Made by a program: the position numbers and the translations under genes. A DNA stretch of 64,000 nucleotides from Brugia malayi. Taxonomy: Eukaryota; Nematoda; Chromadorea; Rhabditida; Onchocercidae. Under the pieces are notes generated by a model. The model was not told the origin of the DNA, did not search any database, and saw only the letters and a list, made by a program, of their open reading frames with translations. Positions 40,918 through 53,592 of the stretch are shown in pieces; position 1 is the first letter of the stretch; each line of letters opens with the position of its first letter. The stretch spans positions 9,794,501 through 9,858,500 of the forward strand of contig NW_025062476.1 of assembly GCF_000002995.4 (NCBI RefSeq), written 5' to 3'.

Positions 40918-43900
40918 TTTGATAGGCTCTGCGGTGCTCTCTTCTTTGTGGAACTTTATATTATTTAAAGATGAACTAAGACTTTCTCTCCTTGATTAAC
41001 TTATTGGGCATATCAGTAAATATAAGTTATTAACCATTATCACTGGTGTATTATCACTAGTCATTAGTTATCAAGCAATGATAGATAGAACTGATTGTTT
41101 AATCAGAAATATTATCGTAAGAACTCTCATCACATTATTATATATGCTTAGTACCTTGCAAATTTACTTTTTACGCTGCTACCATAGAAGAGGAAAAATT
41201 AGCATCAACTTTTCAATGAACTGATTGACTGACTGCGAATAGAAATTTTCCCATTTAAATTAAACGACACGATAGCTTTTTTCTTCATTTCACTAATTTC
41301 TATTAAATTTTACATTAACTTTCCTTTGTTTCCAAACCTGCTCAAAGAACGAACAAATATTTTCATTTATTTTATACTTATCATTGTTCAACAAATGATT
41401 GCAGTTTATTCACAAATCTTATATTCAAAAACTATTAGTTTACGACGTTCTGGAAATTGAACTTGTTTACATATACTAATCACATGCCACATTAAAGCTA
41501 TTAGTTGTCGTAAATTAAATTGAACTTAAATTAAATTAAAGCAAATTACACACCATTCAGGTCAAAAAGGAAAATTATCGATTTTTGTGGTGGTGTTGAT
41601 GATAGCAAATTTCAAACATTTTTCAATGATAATTCTTATAAATGTTTATTATTTACCTCATCAACAGCAATGTTTTATTTGTATTGTCTAATTCACCTAT
41701 TGATAAATCTATGCACTGATAAGTTTGATGATAAATCTTTATGCTGAATTCCTTAACTTCTCCGAAATAGAAAAAGAATTTTTTCCTTTGTAAACAAATC
41801 ATTAAGAAAACAATGTTCCTTCGTAAATTTCTTATCAATGAATTTGTCTTCTATTGTCTTATCACCAACATACAAATTCTTTCCTTTTTCTTCTTTAAAA
41901 TCAGAGTAAACATTGGTAGCAATCTAATCAGCTAAAGAACTCTCGAATTTATGCAAAAATCAATAATATCAGGGAACAAAACATTCTGAACTTTCACAAT
42001 ATTAATATGTTTATTCCATAACAAATTATGGAATATATTCAATTATTCATTTGTAATCAAAAATAAAGCGCACTTATCCGGAATCCACCACACTTCTGAA
42101 TACATATTTTAGCGCTTTTTTCAGCTATGAAATTGATTCCTTTGCTTTAATATGAAAACTTGTGGGTATGTCACCATTTTTTATCTTTCTATTCATGCTT
42201 ATCTTCATTTATCCTCACCAAATATTGGTGCTCATTATCTACTAAATAAAAGTAAAAGTTTCTATTCATGCTTAAGTTTCATCCTAAATTCAAAATACCT
42301 TTAGACTTAGATGTGATCTATCATTGATTAGGCACTTTTCGTCTGATGTTGCTAATGTAAAAAATTACAACAAACATAAGCAATAATCGCTTTTGATTTG
42401 TCAAATAAAGTAGAAAGTTTATATGAGAGGGCGTTTATTTCGAGGTTTAATCGCCGAAAATATGCAAAAAGTAGTGATTTTCTTTAAAATACTGTTTTAA
42501 AGATTTTAAATTTCAGCCTGTTATTTCATTTCGAATTTAAAATTTATAAATGATTCGAGTTTTGTTTGAAAAAAGAAAAATATAAGACAAATGTTATCCA
42601 GGAATAGCTCGCATAATGAATTATTCATTAACTTGTTGATACCTAAACAAACAAGCACACACACATAAACACACAAATAAATAATTTCATAAAAATGATA
42701 AGTTTGATTTTTTTCTTTTTGCTTTTTTGCTTTGCTCTAAAAATTGAATTCCTCCCGTCGATCTTTAATTATTCATTGTAAATAAAATTATGCTTACAAA
42801 ATTGCTCTTTTCAAGAGATTTATTTCTTAGAATTAACACCGTTCACATTACGTTGTCTCAATAAGATTAGGGAGAAAACTTTTTAAATTACAAATTGATA
42901 CAATTTTTTCAATTTCCATTATTTGAAAAATGTTCGAAAAATATTTACAAAACAATAGGGATGAGTTATGGATAATAAAAGGAATTCTCGAAATCTTTGT
43001 TGAATTTTGTGCAAATTTTGCATCGCTTTTTATTTTAATTCAAAAAAATTTTTTTTGAAAAGAAAAAGAAAAAAAAAAAAAACTATTCGGCTTTTCTACG
43101 AATACTTTGATAAGCAATCAATGAAAAATCTTATGTGTTTTAATGGCGCTCACTTCCTTGGTGGATACATACCGAAAACCAGTTATTTGCGTCCTCTTTC
43201 ATTCCTTATGTTTTGCTTCAAATTTCGAAAAATCCACCACATTACCACTAATAATTTTTCTTTTAAAAATAATTTTTGCAGTTATAGTTTGATTGTGGTA
43301 TGTTACATTCAAATTCTTTTTCAAAACAAAAATTTTTTTTCAAGCTTTGAAACACTTTAATACTTCGTATTGAAGTGAAAAGTCTTTATCCAATGTATTT
43401 CAACGTGTTTTCACCCAGTTTAAAATCAATTCTTCCCACTACCAAATATCTGAGCGTAAATTTTTACATATTTTGAATGTTTTGTTTTTTGTTTAAACTT
43501 TAAATTGTTCACTTTTGAAGCAATGAATTTTCTATGCATAGAAATCAGGACAAACTTTAAATAGCAATTTGAACTGTGATGTAACATTAACAGAAAAGAG
43601 GAGAAGAGCAGAGGTTGTCATCTTGGAATAAAAATTTATGGGTAATTAACAGGTAGTATTCATATGCATAATTCACTAACGATAAACTATAACTTAGCTT
43701 TGCTAAGGAACTGAATGAAATCGATTTCACTTCTAACTTTTATGTCATCGACTGTAACAGATAATAAATGTCTTCAAATATAATAACATTAAGACATTTC
43801 TTCAAAGCAATATTTGTAGCAATATCCATCATAGTTCATTTTGTAAGATTGTAAATTTTAAATTCACAAATTTATCAATGAATTTATAGAAATTTATTCT

Positions 43901-44947
43901 TAAAAGTAATAATATCAAATTCTTTGTTTTACTTGAAGAGGACTGCTTAAAAATTAAAAATCCTTAATATCTGTTATTTTACATTTGCAAATAATTTATT
44001 TTCCATTATGCTATCTTTGAAAACATTTACGGAATCGCTTATTCATTTAAGCTAATTGAATTATACCAGAAGATAGAGAATTCGTTTTATGGTAGTAAAT
44101 GATAATGTAAAGAATGTATCATATCTGATCATAGATGATGGCAGTTTGTTTGCGACAGTTCATTTTAAATTTGCTATATTTCATTTACGAAACGAAATGA
44201 TACAGCCATTTGCTAATTATGGTGCAGAATAATCGATTCTTTTTTTTTTCATTAATATGTAAAGAAAAGATTTGATTCCTTCGCTTCTTAAAAAGAGATT
44301 TATTTCCATGCGCTATTGACACATAACAATAACAAATAAAATAAAAGTTAACAACCTCATCCACTCCTTCAAATTAATTAATATTTGCGCCAGTTCGTCA
44401 ATCCATTTCATTGCACAAGCAATGCGTAATAAACATAAGATAGTAAATTCACACTGTAAAAATCATTTTCGTTCAGTGGAGACATTTTCAACTAAAAGTT
44501 ATTAGCAATTTACACACTACATGCGATATTTCTCTGAATCATATAAGTTCTCAACAAATTTTTATGCGCGTTTTAGAAAATAAATGAAAGAGAAAGGAAA
44601 GTATGGAAGTATAAAATGGTTCACGGTTGTTGCTTATTCTTCCCTTTTGTGTTATTTGATGAGCTGTTTCCATAGAAGCGCTAGAAAGTCATTAGCAAAT
44701 CATTGAGTAATTCCAATAAAAACTGTTCCTTTTATTGCTTAATTTCATATTGTTTATTTGTTCTATAATACTAATTTTGGAATGGTTAATTAGAAAGTGA
44801 ATTATCTATCAGTAAGTGGCATGTTGCTATAAAATCATATGTAAATTTACAAAACTTACATCGTTTTGCGTAATATGTCACATTTGTCGCGTTAAAAATA
44901 AAATAATTCACTGTTGCAGCAGTTTGATATATCAAAGCATTTCCGAA

Positions 44948-45975
44948 ATGACAGCACTGACGGCTCGCCGTACCAGCTTTAAAGAAACAATAGAGCATAA
45001 TGCTTTACCGGAAAATATCAGTAGACGTGCCGTAACACAACAACAACGGCAACGCATTATTGATGAAATATATCCGGAATTGTCACTGGATCAAGATAAG
45101 AAGCATAAAGTAAAGCTACAATACAAAACACCATCACTACCTGCTACAATCGAAGATGCTTGTGAAGATGAGGAGGTCAATAATTTTCGATTTTCTTCAA
45201 ATCTAAAAAGATGAAATTTAGATGTGAAATTCAAAAAGAAAAATTCATTTTTTTTACAGTCAGTAGCTATAAGCAAGTGCTTCTCTTCCACCAGAAGCCT
45301 TGACGGACGTTCACCATATGCTTTACCGCCAGAAGAACTTTTCCAACACAGTCTCCTCACAAATCAGGATTTATTCTCTAATCCTATTATGAGTGCAAAG
45401 TTCGAGCATCGCCCTTTAAGATCGCTTCGGACGATAAAAACAACCCCCTGGCTGTCACGAGGATTTAATGATTCTATCATACGGAACAAAAGATCACTCT
45501 GTAGGTTCATTATAATACATTCCCTGAAAAGATAATCAACAAGTCAACCTTCATTCTTCCATCTCTTTTCACTTAACTTTTTAATATAATTTAACTCTGT
45601 GGATCACGGTGTCTCTAGAAGTACTTATAAGATCAGAACTTATTCAGATTTGCTTGGAGAAAACACTGAGTTGTAATTCCAAATCTTAATTCATTTTCAT
45701 TTATATTAAAATCTAAAAATCTTGATAAAAAGAACGTCAAATGTAAAAACAAATAACTGATTAAACTTTCAGCATTACTTGGTGAGCGCCCAAGTAGCGC
45801 AAATTTTGAGTCACTTTCTGCAGACTTTTTGGATTTACCACCAATTCCCGAAACTGTTCCACTGAGGAAGATAGCAGAAAAGGAGGGATTAAATTCCGAC
45901 GATGAAGAAAAGGAAGATGAAAATACTTACGAAATACTCGTACCAGAACATTCCAATCCCGACACATTTGCTTAA
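44948..45975 (+). CDS. Unrecognised 223-aa acidic/serine-rich protein
   Basis: Three exons with matching phases: 44948-45175, 45260-45500, 45773-45975. The product has no signal peptide or membrane helix. It begins MTALTARRTSFKETIEHNAL and has a basic, glutamine-rich stretch (AVTQQQRQRIIDEIYPEL). The middle is polar and contains PLRSLRTIKTTPWLSRGF. A proline- and acid-rich tail (DLPPIPETVPLRK, then DDEEKEDENTYEILV) ends the protein. A TTGCAG acceptor about 30 nt upstream of the ATG fits a trans-spliced 5' end. An upstream in-frame extension exists (from 44816) but is cysteine- and AT-rich and probably non-coding. Composition and three clean splice junctions support a real gene. I recognise no family; it resembles a cytosolic or nuclear regulatory or scaffold protein only in composition. 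Confidence 0.72.
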
Positions 45976-48491
45976 GTTGCATAATTTTTTTCTATTATAT
46001 TTATTAAAAAAAATTTTTTCTCAAAATAATGATGAAATTCATGGCACATTTTGCATATTTTATGTTAAGCAAATCAAGATATCAACATGAATTCAGTAAC
46101 TTGCTCAGTTTTCTTTCTTCTTTTACAAATATTCTAATGTAATTATCTTGTGAAAGTCTGTTCATACCATTTACTAAAACTATGCGTATCAAAATACGGA
46201 ATAAAACACATTTATCAAAATCTGACTTTAAAGGTGGACTTTTAAAGTAGCAGTGAAAATAATAAGGAAATTCTTAAGAGATTTTTAAAATTTCAAATCT
46301 TTTGCGCTTTAATTTCTGATTCAAAAATTTGATAAAAGAAAACATTGGTGTGGTTTTACATAGCATAGAGAAAAAAGATTGATTTTAATGCATAATATAC
46401 TTTGTTCTGTTATTTCGTTACTACGTGTGATCATTATGTATATAATACAATGTAATTTATTAGATATCAACCTTTCAAAATAGCACCTATGTTTGTAGTC
46501 ATTTTTCTGAAATTGTTTTAGTATTTATGGATATTTCACTTAAAAATTTTATAAAGAATGAACGTTGATGCATTTTTCAGGTTCCAAGGAGACATGAATT
46601 CATTTGGCACTTTAATATCATTTTGTTTTAAATAAAATTCACCTTCAAAATCTGAATAATTTCCAGCTTAAATTGCACAACTAATAAGATCTACCATCAA
46701 AAAAGGAGAATAACAAATTTCTTAGTTATGAAATGAAATGAATATCCTAGATAAAAAATAGTACATCCGAAACTGTCCTTCAATCGCATCAATATTTTAC
46801 TATTTCACAACTGAGGCAAATTCAGAGTTCATTTTTAAAATTAATTCATCTGCTGACCCTTCTGTCACAGCAGAAATTGTTTGGGAATTGAAATTCAAAA
46901 ATATTGCACTTAAAAAAATATATACTGCATGAAAGTGTAATTATTACAAATATTTTAGTGTGATATACCTGAAAAACAAACAGAGCGAATCAGATTTGGA
47001 AACAAACTCCTTAACACCTATTTTGCATAATTTCATTTCATAACTGAATAAGCAGTTTAAATATGAAGAGCAAATGAAAATAACACAGTGGATAAGACAC
47101 TCAATTATATCGCTATTTCAAATAATTTGGTGCAATCTTTACAAATTCTTATATAACTTCCTTTTCCTTACACTTAATATATTTTCCTAATACGGAAGAT
47201 ATTTTGACTACAAAATCAACTGGAATAGAATCATGAAAATCAGTTTATTAACGATATTAATCGGAAATATCTCGGAAAGATCTATCTTTTGTTTTCTATC
47301 TATTCCACCAATATTTTTACCTCTATTGAGAGATATGTACTACTGTATCCATCAAACATCAAACAGTCCCTCTTGCCTACTTCTCCTTTCTGTCTTATCT
47401 ACGTATCATTGAGGAACCTAATGAAATACAATCCATCGATATCATTTATTATTACATCATGGCAAAACGAAAAAGACACACATTAATAGTATATAAGATA
47501 AAACAAAAGAATTTAAATTTAAATCTAAGCTACTCATTCCACTTAAATTATTTTTCGCATTTCATTTCACTGTTCGTATCATTTGATACAAATGCGACGA
47601 AAGTTTGTGTAAGGTTAGAGTTCATAATGGATCAAGGTCAGAAATGAGGGTCATCTAGGTGTTTAGGTATTCTCGGAGTGATTTTGAGATATAGATGTGA
47701 TGGGATAATTTGAGGAGAAATTTTCAGACAATTCCAAACAATAGTATGATCGCATTATATATTAACCGAGGAGGAGAAGTGGTAATACATCTGAAGAGAT
47801 GCAAAATTTGATCAGAAAACTATGAAAGCTTTATGAAGAATGAAACAGAAGAGGGTAGAAATAAGTGCAGGTTAACTGCGTGCCTCATTTTGCGATTGGA
47901 ATAAGTTTTTCATTGGAGAAGGGTAATTATTAGAGAAGCACTTATTGTTTCGTTCCGTATTTCTATTTTCTTCAGTTACATAAGATGTGTTTTGTATTTG
48001 CACTTCTGTGAGATAATCTATGAGGTTGTTGTCGAACATCCTGTTGATTGACATTCTGGACAACTGATATTCAATTAACTGTCTGCAATGTAAAAAGATA
48101 ATCAAAGAAGAGGGAGAAAGACTGATTGGATTTTTTGAAAAGCAGAAATTTCATTAGCTAATTAAGGTAGGGAAAAAAAGAAGTTGGCTGCACATTGTAA
48201 ATAGTCAGCGGTCATGTCTTCGTTAACTTTTGTTTCACTGTAATCAGTTTTTTCATTCTCAGTAATAATAACATAGCGTGATTACAGTTTTATATTATTT
48301 GAAGTATTTAAATAAGAAACTCATCTTCTGTTAGACAGATATGCGTAACCTAAGGATGTAATATCATTATCGACGTCTTTTAACTAATTTGCATGTTTTC
48401 TTTGAATAATTGTTCGACATTTATAGAGAAAGATTTATCTTAATGTTATTTTTCAGTTTTTTTACTAATTTTTTAATTGTGGAAATTAACG
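45976..48491. other. Intergenic interval upstream of ATG3
   Basis: AT-rich. The only coding-like signal is a minus-strand open frame at 47872-48082, listed separately. Confidence 0.55.
47872..48082 (-). CDS. Possible terminal exon of an unidentified gene
   Basis: Downstream of a TTGCAG acceptor at 48085-48083 there is a 70-codon frame, hydrophilic and free of homopolymers (MSINRMFDNNLIDYLTEVQI ... KNLFQSQNEARS), ending in TAA. No upstream exon with a matching phase (+2) was found before the ATG3 start on the other strand, so the gene is incomplete or the frame is chance. No homology recognised. Confidence 0.25.
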
Positions 48492-50808
48492 ATGGAAAGT
48501 ATCGTAAATTCGGTAAAAAGTATAGCCCTCGATGTGGGTCAGTATTTAACGCCAGTGCTTCGGGAATCAAAATTCAAAGAAACAGGCGTATTAAATCCTG
48601 AAGAATTCGTTATTGCCGGCGACTACCTTATACATCATTGTCCAACTTGGTCATGGGGTCAATTAGATCCTTTAAAGTAAATTTTACTCTTGTTTTTTTT
48701 TTTTTTTAAAATGCGCCTCTGAGTCGAAAATCTAGCAATTTCATATAAAAACCAAAATTAATCACTTTTTTACACCTCTTTTTTGTTGTATTACTAAAAT
48801 GCATGATATTTTCATTGTTTTTCTAGTTGCTGAAAAGGAAGCTTTTAGTTATATGAAAATTTCTGAACAAATGACATGATATATTTCGCCGTACTTTTAT
48901 CATATAAAGTTTTTTACATATATATTAATATTTCAGAGCCAAACCATATCTACCTATAAACAAGCAATTCTTGATCACACGTAATGTGCCGTGTTTTAGT
49001 CGATGTGTGGATATGGAATATGACTCATCACAAGAAAAGGTGTTTTATTTGAATTGAAAGGAAAAACATCTGTTAGTTCTCTTCGTATATTCATTAGCAA
49101 CTTTAGTGCTAAATAATAGTAAATTTTTTTAAGGTTGATTTTTTTAAGGTTTCCTTTCCTTATATGTAATTGAGTCTTTCTAGTGTGCTGTTAAATTTTA
49201 GTCCTAGTCTGCTGTTAAATAGTGTTTTTAATGTTTGCTTTTTGTTCATGGGTTAATTTTATCCCAACAGTTTTCAGGAATATTATAATTATTTAGAGCT
49301 TGTTTAAATTTAAATCTTATAGATACTAAAAAGTAAAGAGTGGAATGATGAGGGTGATTTCACCAACGTCGAGGATGATGAAGGATGGGTTGATACGCAT
49401 CATTATATATTAGATGCTAGTCAGAAACCTGCATCGATGTTCGAAATACCTCAGATGGGATCTTCTGAGGTTCGGATTTTTATGTAATGTATACAGGTAC
49501 CGTTTTAAATTGTTTAAAAATATTAGTGTTACTTTTAGTCAAAACAATCGGACGAACCAGAGGATGATGGTGGGCCACCAGTAGACATGGATGCGTTTGT
49601 TGCTGAGGGTGGTCTCGAGGAAAACGATCCTTATAGGTAGTTTTTCAAAAGATTTTCTGAAATAACACCAAGGTGATATAATCCAAATTTTTTTTCTTCT
49701 ATTCTAAATTTTTCTAGTAATCAAGGTTTTCAACTTTTCTCTAAATATATTTGTCAGAAAACTTAGGAAAGATATTCAAGATTTGTTGAAGAAGAGAGGA
49801 ATCAGACCGAAGGTGACACCGACAACGTTTTGCATACACGTACTTATGATCTTCACATAACTTACGACAAATATTATCAGGTAACTTGGATTTTAATGTT
49901 GTAGTAGATGGTAAGAAACGAGTTTTCAAGAAAACCTTATTTTGATTATAGGTTATTTCAGTGTATTCCATTTTTTTTTTTTTTTTGCCCATAATAAATT
50001 TCTTATTGATCATCATCATGCAATAATTTATATAACTGGATTTAAACATCCGATTTCTGCCATTTTCATTGAGCAATTTCAACATTAGTGACGGTTTACA
50101 ATTAAGTTCTTTATTAATTGCTCAGGTACCTCGTCTTTGGTTGTGCGGATATGACGAAGACAATAAACCACTTACTGTGGATAAAATGAGCGCAGATTTT
50201 TCGCAGGTTTACTTGTTTCTTAGATTTTTAGATGTAAAATAGTAACAGTATATATATATATATCCCTTAGTACGTTTCCCATATATTAACTGTTAGCTAC
50301 CTTAACAGTTTTCGGCATTTTTCAAATAAATTTCCATGATTTAAGGACCATATTAATAAGACTATTACAATGGAATCTCATCCATATTTTCGCACTGCTA
50401 TGGCTTCCATCCATCCTTGTAGACACGCAGAAGTAATGAAGCGTCTTATTGAGCAGCTTGCTGACTCGGGAAAAGAATTGAGTGTTGATCAATATCTCCT
50501 TATATTCCTCAAATTTGTTCAGGTTATTTTAAAATTGTTCATAGATGAGTTGATCTTTGAATATACATGGGTCTAATTAATCAGTCTTGCTCTAAATAAA
50601 CTAATCAGAAGCTTGTATCAAATTAATTAATTGAAAAGACTATTTATCAGCAAAAATGAAAAAAAAAAAACGGTCGATATTAAAAAATAGATTTTAACTT
50701 TCTCATGGTTTATAATTTTATTTGATGTTACGAAAAAATAAGTAGCATGAATTTTAGGCAGTGATTCCAACAATAGAATATGACTACACAAGAAGTATCC
50801 AACTTTAA
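48492..50808 (+). CDS. atg-3: Autophagy E2-like conjugating enzyme ATG3
   Basis: ATG3 accepts ATG8/LC3 from ATG7 and transfers it to phosphatidylethanolamine, which is needed for autophagosome growth. Eight exons: 48492-48676, 48937-49039, 49323-49469, 49539-49636, 49781-49880, 50126-50206, 50346-50522, 50758-50808, giving 313 aa (human 314). The N-terminal amphipathic helix region reads [20 protein letters not shown]. It is followed by [20 protein letters not shown] and HHCPTWSWG, then an acidic flexible insert with [11 protein letters not shown]. The E2 core has [34 protein letters not shown] and the catalytic HPC motif in [20 protein letters not shown] (Cys codon near 50417). The C-terminus [18 protein letters not shown] is conserved. 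The start of exon 5 is ambiguous: acceptors before 49781 or 49771 both keep the frame. All catalytic residues are intact. Confidence 0.98.
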
Positions 50809-53592
50809 TTCGATTAATTATGAAACGATGGGTAGTTTCAAGTTGGCTGCTATTATGAAAATTTCCAGTTGCTCAGTTCTATCAATTTTGAATTTCTTTT
50901 TCCTTTCGTGCTGATTGTCACACTTTAGGAACTTTCATAATTCATAAAGTATTTATTTGTTTGTTTCTCCAGAGGAAAAGAAATTTTAAGGGAAACCTTC
51001 AGAACTAAGCTTCTTCGCTTATTGTTTTTACTTGTTGGAGTGAATTTCTATGAACTGTTTTTTCTTCACTATTCACCTCTTTATAGTGCTTACTTGGTTA
51101 CATTCTTCACCTGTAATATCAAATACAGAGCTTTTCATCACAAAATTTTTGTTGTAAATTTTTATTTTGGGAGGATTCATGTTGGTATAAGACGATATGT
51201 AAAATAGCTTTATAAATTTTCAATAAATGTCTGTTTGTTTTGCTTCTAAGAACAAAAAGTGAATTCGAAAAGGAAGGGAAGAGATGCCGCTATTTTCTGT
51301 TTTGACTGAATAATTTTTATGATATTTGTGATTAACGACGTAAATCTCAGGGAAATACTTTTCCCATGTGGAAGCTATGAAGCTAGAAACTCTGGAATTA
51401 TAGAAAAATGGGTAATGAAATAAACATCTCATTGAGTTCTAGTTGTTTTTTAAAGTCATAAATTTTAGCATTAGCGTTTAGAAGCCAACTAAAACAAATT
51501 GAATATTTGTGATAAAGAATTATGCGTAAGTTTGATTTTGGCATTCCAGCAAATTTCTATGTTCAGATTTGTTGAGGATTAAATCTGAATTGACTATGCG
51601 GATCTACTTGCTTGTTTTGTAGCGTGAGACAAATAAGTATGATTTAATAGAAACCATTATTAACCTGTTATTTAAAATACGGAAGTTTTAAATACTTTGA
51701 ACACTTGCTGGCTGGTATCAGCTACTTACTTTTTTTTTTTAAAAAAAGTGCTGGCGATGACTTTGTAACTATAAGTAGTGATCATTAAGCTAATGAAATT
51801 TACTTGTAATTTAATTGTAGGTTTAATGACTGTATTAAAATTAATTCACTCTTCCATAACTTTTGTATGTGTTAATAAGTTTTCATACGCTCTGTACACT
51901 TATAAAAAATTCCAATAATTCATAATTCATTGAATTCAAGTATATGTAAATTTCTTGATCATACTAAAAGGAATTTAAACTTTCGTTGGTAAAAATTGCT
52001 AGATTGTTATTTGTTTGCGAGAAATTAGTAAGATATCAATCAGATAGATATAATTAAGACAGAATTAATAAATAGCTCAATTTTATCTTTATACTGTTAT
52101 CAATTTTCGATAATTTAGTGCAACAGTATGTGCACGAGGACAAGTATGTGCACGGACATGACGATCAGTGTTTAGACAGTAATCATGAAAACGATAAATG
52201 TGTTCTGTTCGAGCGATCAGTGATCTGGATTTCATTTTCAATTTCTTGAATAATTGAATGCATTCTGTTTTTATATCTATTACAAATGGCCATACTTTTC
52301 TTCTGTTTTTGCTTTGTGTAAAAATGTGAAAATTGCTTACGGAAAGTTTCGGAAGATTTTTCTGGATGCTATACAATCAATAGTAAGGCGTTTGGCTCTC
52401 CTTTAGGCTAAAGTAGTTGCCATGTAATTTGGACTATATGAAATTACTGTCAAAATTTAGGCGAGGCTTGAAATATTGGCAAACAACTAAATGAAAAATG
52501 AATAGATAAATAATATAAATTAATAAAATAAGTATATAAATTAATGAAATAACATAAATAATCAAATATATGTACATAAATGTTAAACTTCACTGTTTTA
52601 TAATTTTTCTAATTTTGCTGGAAAGCTTTGCCTCTGATCAGAAATCTCTATCAGTATAAAAAGAACTCATAAAAAGTAGAAAGTGATAGAAAAAGACTAA
52701 AAATTTTCTAAAAAAATTTTTTTTGGAAGTCCCGTTTAAATTTTCTGCACATTCTCAAATTTAATAATTTCCAATTTTATTGGAAAGTATACAACTTATC
52801 TATATTTTTCTTCCCACGCTAATATTTTATCCATTCTTTCTGTCTAATTTTTAATTTCATTTTTAAGTTGCCATGAAATTCTTAAAACCTGTCAGTACGT
52901 ATAAAAAGTTGAAAAAAAGGAATTCCAAATCATGATCTACTGACAATAGAAATTTATTCTGTTTGAATGTCAATCAATATCACTCAAAAAAGCAGATATT
53001 CAAAAAGCAAAAATGACAATCTCCCGAAAAAGTTAATGACATTTTCACCTCTCTCTCTCTCTCTCTCTCTCTCCCTCTTTCAGTCATATCTGGACAATTT
53101 ATGTCTTAAAGTTGAATCGAACAACCCTATGCCAACTTGGAAATTCACTCTTCTATATGCATTATATAATGATGTTCGATTTTTTTGTGAAACTGTAGCA
53201 GATTTTAATTGCAATAGAGATTTAATTTATATATTTGATAGAAAGAACAAAATTAAACATTCCATTTCATGAGATGAGAGCTAACTGATGACATAACTGC
53301 CAAACGTAGGTGTCTCCTGGTTACATGACACGCCAGTAAATTCGAATACCTTTTGCTGAGTGTTCCGATACATCCACCTTTCTGGTGCTACACACTCTAT
53401 CTGTATCATTTCATTTTATCAAATATTATCACATATGGAATAAGATATTAGTAGCTCTCTCTCTCTCTTTTTTCCGATTAATTTTAATCAATCAAAATAT
53501 GAAGAAAAGAGACCGAACCTTATTTGGATAAAGTATTTTTAGATTGATAATCCTCTTAAAAAGTGATAAATAGAAGTAATTTATAATAGCTA
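50809..53592. other. Intergenic interval between ATG3 and the 207-aa membrane protein gene
   Basis: AT-rich, with convergent neighbours (ATG3 plus, next gene minus), so it holds both 3' UTRs. A CT microsatellite lies at 53049. The 101-codon frame 52967-53272 runs through that microsatellite and has no other support. Confidence 0.6.
53049..53075. repeat. (CT)n microsatellite
   Basis: About 13 CT dinucleotides in an uninterrupted run, then a short imperfect CT tail. Confidence 0.95.

Larger units (their letters stand above)
31189..44947. other. 13.8-kb gene-poor, AT-rich interval
   Basis: No gene with a coherent exon chain was found on either strand. Contents seen: a duplicated 30-nt word (32123-32152 and 32269-32298), a poly(A)/poly(T) block near 33728-33756, an orphan exon-like segment at 33910-34004, a long hairpin at 39485-39605 and a GATT microsatellite at 40878. 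Open frames of 60-117 codons here, such as 43007-43360, are A/T homopolymer-rich and lack splice or homology support. Confidence 0.6.

Noticed and set aside
43007..43360. 117-codon plus-strand open frame
   Set aside because: Dominated by A and T homopolymers, Phe/Lys-rich, with no splice context or homology.
52967..53272. 101-codon frame including a CT repeat
   Set aside because: The open frame is largely created by the microsatellite (Ser-Leu repeat) and has no other support.
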